IMG/VR virus record: IMGVR_UViG_3300010397_000035
Coordinates: 1 to 39,221 of that record
Strand: one strand, 5' to 3'
DNA: 39,221 bases
DNA from: a virus
Part shown: positions 1 through 8,478 of the stretch, piece after piece
Numbering within the stretch: position 1 is the first letter of the stretch
Layout of the letters: each line of letters starts with the position of its first letter
Program-made: the position numbers and the translations under genes
The notes under the pieces: generated by a model
Seen by the model: only the letters and a program-made list of their open reading frames with translations
What the model was told of the DNA's origin: nothing
The model's database searches: none

Positions 1-123
1 AAAGTCAACCAGGACGACATGGGTGTCCCCGCCAAGTGGCAGACGGTGGTATTCGATCGCACCGTGCCGGACTACAGCGCTCCCCAGGTGACGACGAGCA
101 GCTACAGCGAGGAGATCGCCCAG
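1..123. repeat. Terminal direct repeat, left copy
   Basis: These 123 bases are identical to positions 39099-39221. The repeat lies inside a protein-coding gene and reads in the same frame in both copies. That fits the overlap left when an assembler closes a circular or circularly permuted genome; a short packaged terminal repeat is the alternative. Removing one copy leaves a unit of 39098 bases. Confidence 0.95.
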
Positions 124-252
124 AGCGAGGCGGAGCAGACGCGGCGTGAGATCGAAGAAGATGACGGCGTTTGGGAAGCGCGGATGGCCGAGAGCGAGCC
201 CAAGCGCAGGAAGGTCGCCAAGGTGAAGGACGAGGCCGATGACTTTGCGTGA
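1..252 (+). CDS. Zinc-binding-like phage protein after the major capsid gene, C-terminal part (split at the contig end)
   Basis: The open frame enters at base 1 with no start codon and ends at TGA 250-252. It is the 3' part of the gene that begins at ATG 38682; joined across the 123-base overlap the protein has about 222 residues. This part is charged, rich in Glu, Arg and Lys, and ends in a basic then acidic tail, which suggests an unstructured C-terminus. An in-frame ATG at 19 could be mistaken for the start, but the frame upstream is clearly coding in the other copy. The next gene starts inside this one at 239 (14-base overlap). Function unknown; its place between coat and adaptor-like genes suggests a role in the head or its assembly. 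Confidence 0.85.
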   Translation, partial: KVNQDDMGVPAKWQTVVFDRTVPDYSAPQVTTSSYSEEIAQSEAEQTRREIEEDDGVWEARMAESEPKRRKVAKVKDEADDFA

Positions 253-559
253 GCAATGGGTAGGCGACACGTTCGTCGCGGACAAGGTTGCGACCGAGGC
301 GAAGCACCCGAGCATGTCGGATGTGAAGTCGCTGCCCGGCTACCGCGAGCACGCCGACGGAACGTGGAGCGCGCCGGCCAAGGGAGCGTGGGGCGAGGCG
401 ATGCGGCCCTACTGGCGCGCGGACATGGCGCGGCACCAGGGCAACCTCGGCAACGGAGCGTACGAACCGAAGCAGCGACTGCGCGGCAAGACGAAACTGG
501 TGGCCCGCGAAGGCAAGTTGTATCGCGTTACGGACGGACAGCTCGTGGAGGTGGTGTGA
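239..559 (+). CDS. Hypothetical protein in the head-assembly region (106 aa)
   Basis: ATG 239 lies inside the end of the preceding gene, and the TGA at 557-559 overlaps the GTG of the next, so the three genes look translationally coupled. The product is a hydrophilic 106-residue protein without signal peptide, membrane segment or cysteine motif. Its C-terminus is predicted to form short beta strands. I do not recognise a family. The position between the coat gene and the adaptor-like genes makes a minor head or head-completion role plausible, but this is inference from order only. Confidence 0.75.
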   Translation: MTLREQWVGDTFVADKVATEAKHPSMSDVKSLPGYREHADGTWSAPAKGAWGEAMRPYWRADMARHQGNLGNGAYEPKQRLRGKTKLVAREGKLYRVTDGQLVEVV

Positions 560-1104
560 TCTACGTCGAGGGCTACCACATCAATCAGAACGTCTCGCCC
601 GTCGATCCCGATGTCGGCGGGGGTAACAACGTCGGCTGGTCGGGCAACGTCGTGACGGCACTCGCCGCAACGAACACCGTGCCCTTGACGCTGCACTTCG
701 ACGGCACGAGCGAGGACGGCGACGTCGGCGCGTTCCAGGGCAAGCTGGATGGCACCATCAACCCCGGTGAGCTCTACCGCGTGTGGCTCGTCGCCAAGGA
801 AACCGGCTCCGACTTGAGCTGGAACACACACTGCCCGGCGCTGCTGCTGTTCGATTCCAACGGCCATCCTTACGGCATCAGCAGCCCGGCTAACTTCTGG
901 GGCGCCGGCACGAATCGGACGCTGTCCAGCATCTACCAGCAGTTCTCCGTCACGCTGCAGATGCCGGCCAACACGCAAGGCGACCAGACGCCGAGCAGCG
1001 TGGCGCTGTGGGCGTTCGCGCCGGAAGCACAGGGCGGCGGCTTCGCCGCGACGCGGACCCTCTGCATCGACGAACTCGTCGTGGAACCGCTGGGGAGCGT
1101 GTAG
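556..1104 (+). CDS. Beta-rich virion protein, carbohydrate-binding-module-like (182 aa)
   Basis: I place the start at GTG 556, which overlaps the previous stop as GTGA. The frame is open further upstream, but that part is antisense-like arginine-rich sequence overlapping another gene. The protein is rich in Gly, Asn, Thr and aromatic residues, with alternating strands such as TLHFDGTSEDGDVGAF and YRVWLVAK, the style of a jelly-roll or carbohydrate-binding fold. It has no signal peptide, so it is probably a virion part rather than an exported enzyme. The stop TAG 1102-1104 abuts the next start in the same frame. Family not identified with certainty. Confidence 0.75.
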   Translation: MIYVEGYHINQNVSPVDPDVGGGNNVGWSGNVVTALAATNTVPLTLHFDGTSEDGDVGAFQGKLDGTINPGELYRVWLVAKETGSDLSWNTHCPALLLFDSNGHPYGISSPANFWGAGTNRTLSSIYQQFSVTLQMPANTQGDQTPSSVALWAFAPEAQGGGFAATRTLCIDELVVEPLGSV

Positions 1105-1845
1105 GTGTCGGTTCTTCTGACCAAGCTGCGCGGCCGGGTGCGGTCCAAGATTCGCAGCCTGGACGGCAAGGCCACCGGCCCCGATGTGGTGGCGGTCGAT
1201 ATTGCCCTCTGCGATGCCTACATCGCCCTGCAGGCGGACTTGCCGCAGCCGACGCTGTACACCGCCAACGCCGTGACGATCTCCGCGGGTACGGACTTGT
1301 TCTCGCTGCCGGTCACGGTGACGAGTTCGGGCTACGGGACGGGCAGCGAGGAATACGCCGGGCAGGTGGACTTGCAGCGCACCGTGGACGGCTTGTTCCT
1401 CAGGCGGTACACGGTCAACGAGCTCGAGTCGTGGATCAACGGCAACGTGACGACGCCACTCGGCATCCCGGAGCGGTTTGCCTTGTACGAGGACAACGGC
1501 CAAGTCGTGAGGGGGCGTTGCTACCCCGGCGCCAAGTCGGCCACGGTGTGCAACCTGTACTCAACCCTGCACGCCAACGACCTGCGCGATTGGGTCGGCA
1601 CGGGAGGCTCGGAAGGCTTGGAGACGGTGAGCGCCAACCTGTCGCGGGTCGGGGCTGCGGCGTTGGTGGACTACACCGCCGCGATGCTGGTGGCGCGGAT
1701 GGATGCCGACACACTGAAAAAGCGCGGCCTCAACCCGCAAGTCGCCACGCTGTGGCAGCAGGAAGCCGACCGGCTGCTGTACCAGGAAGCTGCACGGCGT
1801 AATGCCATCGAAAGCAACGGCCTCACGCAAAGGCGGGTGAGCTAG
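1105..1845 (+). CDS. Probable head-tail adaptor / connector protein (246 aa)
   Basis: Starts at GTG 1105 directly after the previous TAG and ends with a TAG whose G is the first base of the next GTG. The N-terminal 50 residues look helical (LLTKLRGRVRSKI, then a DALxDAY-like helix), followed by a beta-rich middle and a long C-terminal helix rich in Ala, Gln and Arg. This all-helical-plus-beta layout and the position after the coat gene resemble phage head-tail connector subunits that bind beneath the portal. Together with the next gene it may form the tail tube or nozzle base. No diagnostic catalytic motif is expected or seen; the role rests on order and size. Confidence 0.7.
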   Translation: MSVLLTKLRGRVRSKIRSLDGKATGPDVVAVDIALCDAYIALQADLPQPTLYTANAVTISAGTDLFSLPVTVTSSGYGTGSEEYAGQVDLQRTVDGLFLRRYTVNELESWINGNVTTPLGIPERFALYEDNGQVVRGRCYPGAKSATVCNLYSTLHANDLRDWVGTGGSEGLETVSANLSRVGAAALVDYTAAMLVARMDADTLKKRGLNPQVATLWQQEADRLLYQEAARRNAIESNGLTQRRVS

Positions 1846-2558
1846 TGGCTGTCCTGACCTACGCCAACCTGAAAAATCTGGCGTTCGACCGCGCGCAGGT
1901 GAACGTCACGACCGATGCCCCCGTCTCGGACACCGAGTTCGCGCGCTTCATCAACGAAGCCTACAGCGACGTCTGGCAAATCAGCGGCGGCCGCCCCAAG
2001 ACGGTGGCAAGCGCCACGGCGTGGACGTCGGCCAACTCGGCAACGGGCCAGGTGACGGGGATACTCACCGACGTCGAGGACATCATCCATGTGTGGGCGT
2101 CCACCACCTCGGGCAGCGTGGGAACGTCGGCGGGCGACACCGAATTGGATCGGGTCGAGCTATCCTACATCATGGCGCTGCGTGCCGATGGTGTGGGGCT
2201 GCCGACGTATGCGGCAACGACGCCGCCCAAGGTGTATGCGCTGTCGCGCAAGGCCACGACCACTCCCGCATCGGTCAACCTGCTGCAATTGGACTATTGG
2301 CCCAGCGTGACGGGGTTCTTCCTGCCGATCATGTACGTGCCACAGTTCACCGAAATCGACTCGGCCACGGTCACGACGCCCGACGTCAACGACCTCGAAT
2401 CGCGCGACATCGGCCTGCTGTGCGCCGCACGCATCGCGCAGATGGTGCAACGCAACGACCTGGTTCCCGGCATCCTCGCGGACGTGTCGATGCGGACGCA
2501 GGCGGCGCTCGCGCGCAAGATGGCGGCGCTGATGGATGGCAAGCAAGACACGCCATGA
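1845..2558 (+). CDS. Probable head-tail adaptor / tail nozzle-base protein (237 aa)
   Basis: GTG 1845 shares its G with the preceding TAG. The protein starts with a helical segment typical of phage adaptors (YANLKNLAFDRAQ, then FARFINEAYSDVW), has a central beta domain, and ends in a helix-rich tail (DIGLLCAARIAQMVQRND). It resembles the preceding protein in design, so the two may be distant paralogues that stack below the portal. The final TGA overlaps ATG 2555 as ATGA, which couples it to the tail gene carrying the early amber codon. Assignment is by architecture and position. Confidence 0.7.
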   Translation: MAVLTYANLKNLAFDRAQVNVTTDAPVSDTEFARFINEAYSDVWQISGGRPKTVASATAWTSANSATGQVTGILTDVEDIIHVWASTTSGSVGTSAGDTELDRVELSYIMALRADGVGLPTYAATTPPKVYALSRKATTTPASVNLLQLDYWPSVTGFFLPIMYVPQFTEIDSATVTTPDVNDLESRDIGLLCAARIAQMVQRNDLVPGILADVSMRTQAALARKMAALMDGKQDTP

Positions 2559-2671
2559 CGCCCGAGACGCTGGACCAGATGGTGCGCTAGATCGCCGCGG
2601 CGCAGAAGCCGGCGGAGCGCATCCCCTACGGCCCCTGGCAGGGGAGTTGCCGCAGCCTGACCGCCGACCAG
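2555..2671 (+). other. Upstream in-frame segment of the 1332-aa tail gene, interrupted by amber codon TAG 2588-2590
   Basis: ATG 2555 forms an ATGA overlap with the previous gene, the usual coupling in this genome. It opens a frame of 11 codons (MTPETLDQMVR), meets TAG at codon 12, and then continues in the same frame through 27 protein-like codons (for example RIPYGPWQGSC) into the 1332-residue gene. The downstream GTG at 2672 has no close Shine-Dalgarno; the nearest purine run is about 26 bases away. The natural N-terminus is therefore probably at 2555, with TAG read through, mutated, or a sequencing error for CAG. Confidence 0.75.
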
Positions 2672-5600
2672 GTGGGGCGGCAGTTCATCGCCGATCCGAC
2701 CTCCTCTGTGGTCAGCAAGAACTACCACTACCTGCCGCGACAAGGCTGGTGGCGGCGGCGCAAGGGACAGAGCCAGAAGTTCGACACGTTCGGCTCGGCG
2801 GTCGGCATGCTGCCTGCCAAATGGTCGGCGCGGTGCCGGCAGATGGACGAGTTCCTATCGGACAGCTTCACCGATGGGATTCCGTCCGTCGCTGCGCTCT
2901 TGACCAAGGAAACCGTCACCGGCACCGATAACGGCCGGTTCTCCAACTTCTACGTGCGCGACCAGGTGAACAGCGTCAACTACACCGTCGGCGCCGACTT
3001 CCACACCACCAACACCTATCCGAGCCCCGGCACGGTGCAGAAGTACAAGTTTGCGCCGCTGTGGTACGACTCGGGCGACGGCGGCATCACGCGCGGCGAG
3101 GCGGAGTTCCAGCGCCGTATGCTGTTCAGTGGCTCGCGCAGTTACGCCACGGTCGGCAAGTGGACGTATTTCCCGAGCCTCTACGGCACGCCGTCGCGGT
3201 GGCGGGGCACGTTTACCCCCACGGCCGCGCTGACGCAGACCAAGTTCGGCGCCTCCGACCAGTCCGGCGGCAGCGCTCCGCCGTGGGGTACGTCGCCATT
3301 CTTTAGCAAGCTGGACGATGACACCAGCACCAGCGCATCGGATTCTGACTTCATCACGCATACGGTGGGGTCAGGGTCCGAGGGCAACGTGCTGACGATC
3401 CGCACGTCGGGCCTGCTGACGGACCCCGGCGTCGATACCGGGTTTACGTTCAAGTTCCGCGCACGGTGCTCGGCCAATGCCTCCACGAACCGCCGCATGA
3501 TCTTCGGCATGTCCAACGTGTCAGGCGGCAGCATCTTCACGGCGCAGATCGGTGGCGACCAGAACGCTGCCACGCCGGTCGCCAACTTCGTCCGCACGTC
3601 TGACGGCACGACCGTCACGAAGCTATCGACCAGCTTCGATGAGTACACGTACAGCCTGAGCGGGTCGGAGTGCGCCGCGGTCAACTTCGCCAGCGCGTGG
3701 GATTTCAGCTTCACCTACAGCGGCACGACCTCGGCTGCTCCCACCATCGACATCTCGGCGTTCGAGTTCCAGACCGGTAGCACCACCACGGTGGAAGCCA
3801 ACCGCCTGATGCTGTCGGGGCCGATACCGCCGACCCACTGCGGCTATCTGACCAAAGGCACGGCGGTGGCTGGATCATCTACCTCGGGCTCGAGCCCCAC
3901 GGCCGATGTCTCGACGGGCGGCTGGACGCAGAACGATGGCGTCACGACCACCAACCTGTATTCGTTCATCAACGAAGCCAACACCACCGCCGATCCGATC
4001 ACCGACGACTACATCCGCGCATTCGGGAGCAGCACCAGTACCTACAAGGGCACACTGGCGGATTTCGGCTTCACCCCGGCGTCCACGGATACCGTCAAGT
4101 TGCGCTGGCGGGCGCGGCGAAATCCGATTTCGCCGTCGATTGACCTGACCATCGACTTGCGGAAAAGCGACGGCACCGACTACGCCAGCAGCCTGCAAAC
4201 GCTCACGGCGGGCTTCGCCAACTATGAATACACGCTGACCCCCGCCCAGATCACCGCGATCGGCTCCAATTGGGGCAGCCTGCAACTGTGGGCGATTGCC
4301 TCGGGCGGTGGGGCGTCGGATTACGTTCAGCTGGCCTGGTTCCAGCTCGAGTTCACGCCGGGGGCCTCTCGCTTGGGCGGCTGGCACGGTAAGGACCGCT
4401 TCCCGTTCGCCGTGGCGTATCGGTTCGAGGATGACGCCATCTGGGCGTTCACCACGCCGCGCATGCCCTCGGCCACACTTCCCAACGGCCTCGGCATCTT
4501 CACCGTGGACAGCAGCAACCCGGACACCGGCTACGACAAAGTGACGTGGACGCTGCCCACTCCGCCCTATGGGGCCAAGAAAACGGTGATGCTGCGGGGC
4601 ACGAAAATCGACAGCACCACCGACGATAATCTGGCGATGAACCTGCACGATATGCGGATCGTGGGCGAAGTCGATGCCGGCGTCACGTCGTATGACGACT
4701 ACGCCGCCGATGACGATGCTATCTACCTGGACGTGGACAAGCTGCTCGTGCACGAGGATCACATCATGCCGCCCCGCGCACGGTGGAACTTCGCCGGCGA
4801 CTCGCGGGTGTGCCACAGCTATGGCGGGCTCAATCCTGCGGCAATCACCTTGGCTCCGGTGGGCTTCACGGCGGACTACGACCTCACCGGCTCCGACACG
4901 GCGACGGCGCTCTACGCATCGGGCACGCGCAGCTACTACAAGATCACGTCCGCCACGCTGACGCTGGTATGGGACAACGGCTCTACGACGAGCACGAAAG
5001 CGTTTACGCTGGCGTCCTACACGCTGCAATCGCTGTGCGATGCGATCAACGCCACCAGCACGGCGGATACCGACTGGAGCGGCGGGGCGGGCAAGGCGAC
5101 GCAATGGCGGGCGCAAGTCCTGCCCGGTGTCAACGCCGATGCCGCGGCCACGAACCTGTGCCCGACCTCGCGAGCCATCACCTCCGTCGTGACGACGAGC
5201 AGCAGCACCTCATTGACCAAGGCGGCGGGCGGGCTGTCGGCGATTCCGGTCGGGGCATACGTCACCGGCTCCGGTATCACCGATGGCACCTACGTCACCG
5301 CGATTGTCTCCGATACGCAGTTGACTCTCAGCGCCGCCGCTACGGCCTCTGCGACCGTAACGTTGACGTTCGTGGCCGGGACTGGCGATTCGATCACCGG
5401 CGCAACCCACTCCACCTATGAAGGCTATGTCCGAGTGATTGCGAACAGCCTGCCCGGCTTCCTGTACTTCACCAAGACGTACCTCGCTACGTTCCCGGTC
5501 GAGAAATCCTCGATCTGGATGACCACCGCCTCACCGCTCTCTACGAAATCCGCCGCCAACAACTTCGTTGGGCGGGGGGCGAACAAGCACACGCCGCCCG

Positions 5601-6670
5601 AGTCGGCGGGGATTGCCATGGGCGGAGCGGGAGTCGATAACGGCTTCTTCGTGCCGTTCAGCCAGAAACGCGCAGTGATCCGCAACTTGAGAGATGCGGG
5701 CACGGGGCTCGATTCCGACTATCGGCTGTTCATCACCAACGCCGCCTCGGGAGCGTGTGGTCCTGTTGTCCCCGGCAATCGCTGCGCGTTCACGTTCACG
5801 CCCGAAGGCTGGATCGGCGCCGACTTGCAAGGCGAGATTCTGATTAGCGGCGACATCTACCACCACGCCCGGAGCGATGCCGTCACCGCCGTCGGAGACT
5901 TTGCCTACGAGGCGCCGCTGTGCGTCGCGGCTGCCGCTGCGGACACGGACACGGCGTTCATGTACGGCAAGGTTATGCGGAACGCCTTGTGGGTCAGCCA
6001 TCGCAACCCGGCAGGAACGAGCACGACGGTGACGGACCGGCAAGTCTGCTACGACTTCTCGGCCAGCAACCGGCAGGGATTGGCGGCGCTCCTGCGGGAC
6101 CAGCCCGTACACGGAGATAACGGCCGCGTCGTGATCCCTGCCGGTGTGCCGTGGGGTTGGTCCGCACCGCTTTTGGCGACTACCGCCGCGGTGGGTCGGT
6201 CGTTCTCGTGCATGTGCGAGGGACGCAGGAGCGACGGTTCCCACCTGTACGGCTGGAACGATGCCAACGCTGGCTCAACGGGCGATGGACGTATCGACGA
6301 GTTCGAGACGGGCGACACCGACAACGGCACCGCCATCGCCGCCAATCTGTATACGCCGTGGGAGTCGCTGGGCGATTCCAACAACATCGCGGGGCGGGAG
6401 ATCGTATTCGATCACTCCAGCCCCGCAGCCTCCACGGTGCAAGGCTCGTTCACGCGCAGCTTCACCGGCGACAACTACACCTGTACGCCGGATGTGAGCA
6501 GCTCGCTCATCGTTAGTTCGTACCGCTGGGTGTTGCCGCTGAGTGCGCGCGTTCACTCGGCGGCGTGTTATCTTGGCTTCGCGCAGACCGCGGGCGGAGC
6601 CGGCGAGTTGCGTGGGATCGACTTCCTGGCAGCGACGTACAAAGACCTTCGACCGGGGACTGCTGGGTAG
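2672..6670 (+). CDS. Large beta-rich tail protein, possible nozzle or receptor-binding protein (1332 aa)
   Basis: This is the largest gene of the window. Read from GTG 2672 it gives 1332 residues; with the upstream segment it would be about 1371. It is almost entirely beta-rich, Ser/Thr/Gly/Asp-rich sequence with several jelly-roll-like modules, including two near residues 210-370 and 410-560 that end in similar strands (IDISAFEFQT and VQLAWFQLEF). A more basic N-terminal region (WWRRRKGQSQ) may seat it on the tail. It has no signal peptide or coiled coil, so it is not a tape measure. The double stop TAG-TAA at 6668-6673 is followed by a strong ribosome site for the next gene. Position between adaptor-like and ejection-like genes suits a nozzle or receptor-binding protein; the exact role is open. 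Confidence 0.8.
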   Translation: MGRQFIADPTSSVVSKNYHYLPRQGWWRRRKGQSQKFDTFGSAVGMLPAKWSARCRQMDEFLSDSFTDGIPSVAALLTKETVTGTDNGRFSNFYVRDQVNSVNYTVGADFHTTNTYPSPGTVQKYKFAPLWYDSGDGGITRGEAEFQRRMLFSGSRSYATVGKWTYFPSLYGTPSRWRGTFTPTAALTQTKFGASDQSGGSAPPWGTSPFFSKLDDDTSTSASDSDFITHTVGSGSEGNVLTIRTSGLLTDPGVDTGFTFKFRARCSANASTNRRMIFGMSNVSGGSIFTAQIGGDQNAATPVANFVRTSDGTTVTKLSTSFDEYTYSLSGSECAAVNFASAWDFSFTYSGTTSAAPTIDISAFEFQTGSTTTVEANRLMLSGPIPPTHCGYLTKGTAVAGSSTSGSSPTADVSTGGWTQNDGVTTTNLYSFINEANTTADPITDDYIRAFGSSTSTYKGTLADFGFTPASTDTVKLRWRARRNPISPSIDLTIDLRKSDGTDYASSLQTLTAGFANYEYTLTPAQITAIGSNWGSLQLWAIASGGGASDYVQLAWFQLEFTPGASRLGGWHGKDRFPFAVAYRFEDDAIWAFTTPRMPSATLPNGLGIFTVDSSNPDTGYDKVTWTLPTPPYGAKKTVMLRGTKIDSTTDDNLAMNLHDMRIVGEVDAGVTSYDDYAADDDAIYLDVDKLLVHEDHIMPPRARWNFAGDSRVCHSYGGLNPAAITLAPVGFTADYDLTGSDTATALYASGTRSYYKITSATLTLVWDNGSTTSTKAFTLASYTLQSLCDAINATSTADTDWSGGAGKATQWRAQVLPGVNADAAATNLCPTSRAITSVVTTSSSTSLTKAAGGLSAIPVGAYVTGSGITDGTYVTAIVSDTQLTLSAAATASATVTLTFVAGTGDSITGATHSTYEGYVRVIANSLPGFLYFTKTYLATFPVEKSSIWMTTASPLSTKSAANNFVGRGANKHTPPESAGIAMGGAGVDNGFFVPFSQKRAVIRNLRDAGTGLDSDYRLFITNAASGACGPVVPGNRCAFTFTPEGWIGADLQGEILISGDIYHHARSDAVTAVGDFAYEAPLCVAAAAADTDTAFMYGKVMRNALWVSHRNPAGTSTTVTDRQVCYDFSASNRQGLAALLRDQPVHGDNGRVVIPAGVPWGWSAPLLATTAAVGRSFSCMCEGRRSDGSHLYGWNDANAGSTGDGRIDEFETGDTDNGTAIAANLYTPWESLGDSNNIAGREIVFDHSSPAASTVQGSFTRSFTGDNYTCTPDVSSSLIVSSYRWVLPLSARVHSAACYLGFAQTAGGAGELRGIDFLAATYKDLRPGTAG

Positions 6671-6688
6671 TAAGAAAGGGGGCCACGG

Positions 6689-7273
6689 ATGGCCTTACCG
6701 ACGCCGTACGGAAACCAAGCGCAGCAGATGGTGCAGGGAGCGCAGGCCCAGGGCTTCTTCAACCCGATGGGCTCGCCCCAGATCAACGCCGCCGTCCGCG
6801 CCAACGCGCTACGCAGCGCCGAGAACTCCCGCCGTAGGTCCGCGCTGCTGTCGCGGCTGATGGGGCTCGATCCCAACCAAGCGCGCGTGGCAGCGGTCAA
6901 CGCCGATGCGCAAGGCTCGGCCGCGACGCAGAGCGCCCTCAACAATGCCCAATTCGGGCAGTTGATGGGCAATCAGCAGTATGCGCGTAGCCTGTTCGGC
7001 TCGCAGCTGCAGAACGAGCAGCAGCGCGGATTGCTCAAGTATCAGCACGACTTGAACAAGCCCACACTGGGCGGCTACTTCGGTCAGGCGTTGGGCTATG
7101 CGCTACCGGGAATCGGTGGCCTGTTCCATCGCGGTGGCGGGCAGCAGCAGCAAGGCGGGTTGCCGTCGTTCGATTACCTGAGCGGTGCCGCGGGGCTCGG
7201 CGGGCAGCCCGACTATTCCTATCTACTCAATCAGGTCAATCCGTATCAGCAACTGTATGCGGGAGGCCAGTAG
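6689..7273 (+). CDS. Glutamine-rich virion protein, candidate ejection protein (194 aa)
   Basis: ATG 6689 follows a purine-rich site (AAAGGGGG) about nine bases upstream. The protein is very rich in Gln, Ala, Asn and Gly, with helical Ala/Arg stretches in the first 110 residues (ALRSAENSRRRSALLSRLMG), a glycine-rich hydrophobic segment near residues 125-150, and a Tyr/Gln/Asn-rich tail. This composition is common in small internal virion proteins that leave the capsid with the DNA. It is first in a run of three such genes, an order reminiscent of the gp7-gp20-gp16 injectosome set of P22, although I see no direct sequence match. Confidence 0.65.
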   Translation: MALPTPYGNQAQQMVQGAQAQGFFNPMGSPQINAAVRANALRSAENSRRRSALLSRLMGLDPNQARVAAVNADAQGSAATQSALNNAQFGQLMGNQQYARSLFGSQLQNEQQRGLLKYQHDLNKPTLGGYFGQALGYALPGIGGLFHRGGGQQQQGGLPSFDYLSGAAGLGGQPDYSYLLNQVNPYQQLYAGGQ

Positions 7274-7274
7274 C

Positions 7275-8477
7275 ATGGCGGACCCGCAGGTGCCGACCGA
7301 TCCGCAGACGATGCTCGCGCACCTGCTGAGTCTGCCGGCCGACCAGTTCGACGCCGCGCTCGGTATCGACGCCGCACCGGTGTTGGACACGGCGCCGATC
7401 CAGGCCCCGGCCCAGAGCGGCGGGCAGCGGTTCCTGCAGGGCTTCTCCGGGCTTGAGAACCAGCCGATGGCGCCGCCGCAGGATTTCGCCTCTGGGCTGC
7501 TCGGCGGGATCACTCGTGGCCTGGGAGCCGCGGGCACCCGTGCGGCGGCCCAGCGGGCGAAATTGGAAGCGGACGCGCTACGCAGGACGGCATTGCGGGA
7601 CGCCCAGAACATCGCGGCGACACGTCAGCATCAGACCGAAGTGTCGGGGGCCAAGCGCGGCCTAGTGATGGCCGGCGTCCATGCCGAACTGGCGAAGCAG
7701 AAGGAAAAGACGCCGGAAGAAATCACAGCCGAGGCCAAGGCGCGGGCACTCGGCGAGGCGCAGGGCAAGGCCGCGGGGCCCGAAGCGCCGGGGACGGCCG
7801 AGCCCAAGCTGTCAGATGACGCGCTGAACGCGATGGTGTCCACGTATTTCGGCACTGGCGTCGCGCCAAGCTTCGGCATGGGCAAGCAAGGCGTAGCGAA
7901 CAAGACACGGTTCTACAACCGCATCGGCGAGGTGGCAAAGGGCGGCGACATCGACCCTGCCCAGCGCATCGCGGCGTCCAAGGCGGAGCGCGACAACCTC
8001 ACCAAGCTGACGACGACCAACGGCGCATTGACGGCATTCGGCAACACGGTCGAGAAGAATCTCAACCTGCTCGAGCCCGCCCTCAAGGGGTTGCCCGATG
8101 TCGGTGTGGGCGTGCTCAATGCCCCGCTGCGTGGTGTCGCGAGCCAGTTCGGCAGCAAGACCATGAGCCGGTTCAACGCCGCTCGCCAAACGGTGGTCAA
8201 CGAGTTCGCCAAGATCATCAACAACCCCTCGCTGTCATCCAACGGCGTGCTGTCCGATTCCGCCCGCCACGAAATGGAAACGATCATCGACCCCAACGCG
8301 CCAGTCGGTGCGATTCGCGAGGCGATCAAGACGCTGCGCGGCGAGTTCAAGAACAGGAAGGCGTCGTACGCGCAGGAGATCGCCGACTCGCAGGCGCGCA
8401 TCAAGTCGCTCGGCGCGCTGCCCGGCACGGCCCAGGCCCGTCAGCGCCCGCCGCTGTCGGCATTCGAGGGGCAATAG
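7275..8477 (+). CDS. Helical internal virion protein, candidate ejection protein (400 aa)
   Basis: I chose ATG 7275, one base after the previous TAG, because the frame further upstream lies inside the neighbouring gene. After a Pro/Gln-rich N-terminus (residues 1-90) the protein is strongly helical with Ala/Lys/Glu coiled-coil-like stretches (KEKTPEEITAEAKARALGEA). A C-terminal helical domain follows around residues 230-385. No catalytic motif is visible. It is the second of three consecutive genes that I read as DNA-ejection or internal core proteins. Confidence 0.65.
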   Translation: MADPQVPTDPQTMLAHLLSLPADQFDAALGIDAAPVLDTAPIQAPAQSGGQRFLQGFSGLENQPMAPPQDFASGLLGGITRGLGAAGTRAAAQRAKLEADALRRTALRDAQNIAATRQHQTEVSGAKRGLVMAGVHAELAKQKEKTPEEITAEAKARALGEAQGKAAGPEAPGTAEPKLSDDALNAMVSTYFGTGVAPSFGMGKQGVANKTRFYNRIGEVAKGGDIDPAQRIAASKAERDNLTKLTTTNGALTAFGNTVEKNLNLLEPALKGLPDVGVGVLNAPLRGVASQFGSKTMSRFNAARQTVVNEFAKIINNPSLSSNGVLSDSARHEMETIIDPNAPVGAIREAIKTLRGEFKNRKASYAQEIADSQARIKSLGALPGTAQARQRPPLSAFEGQ

Positions 8478-8478
8478 C

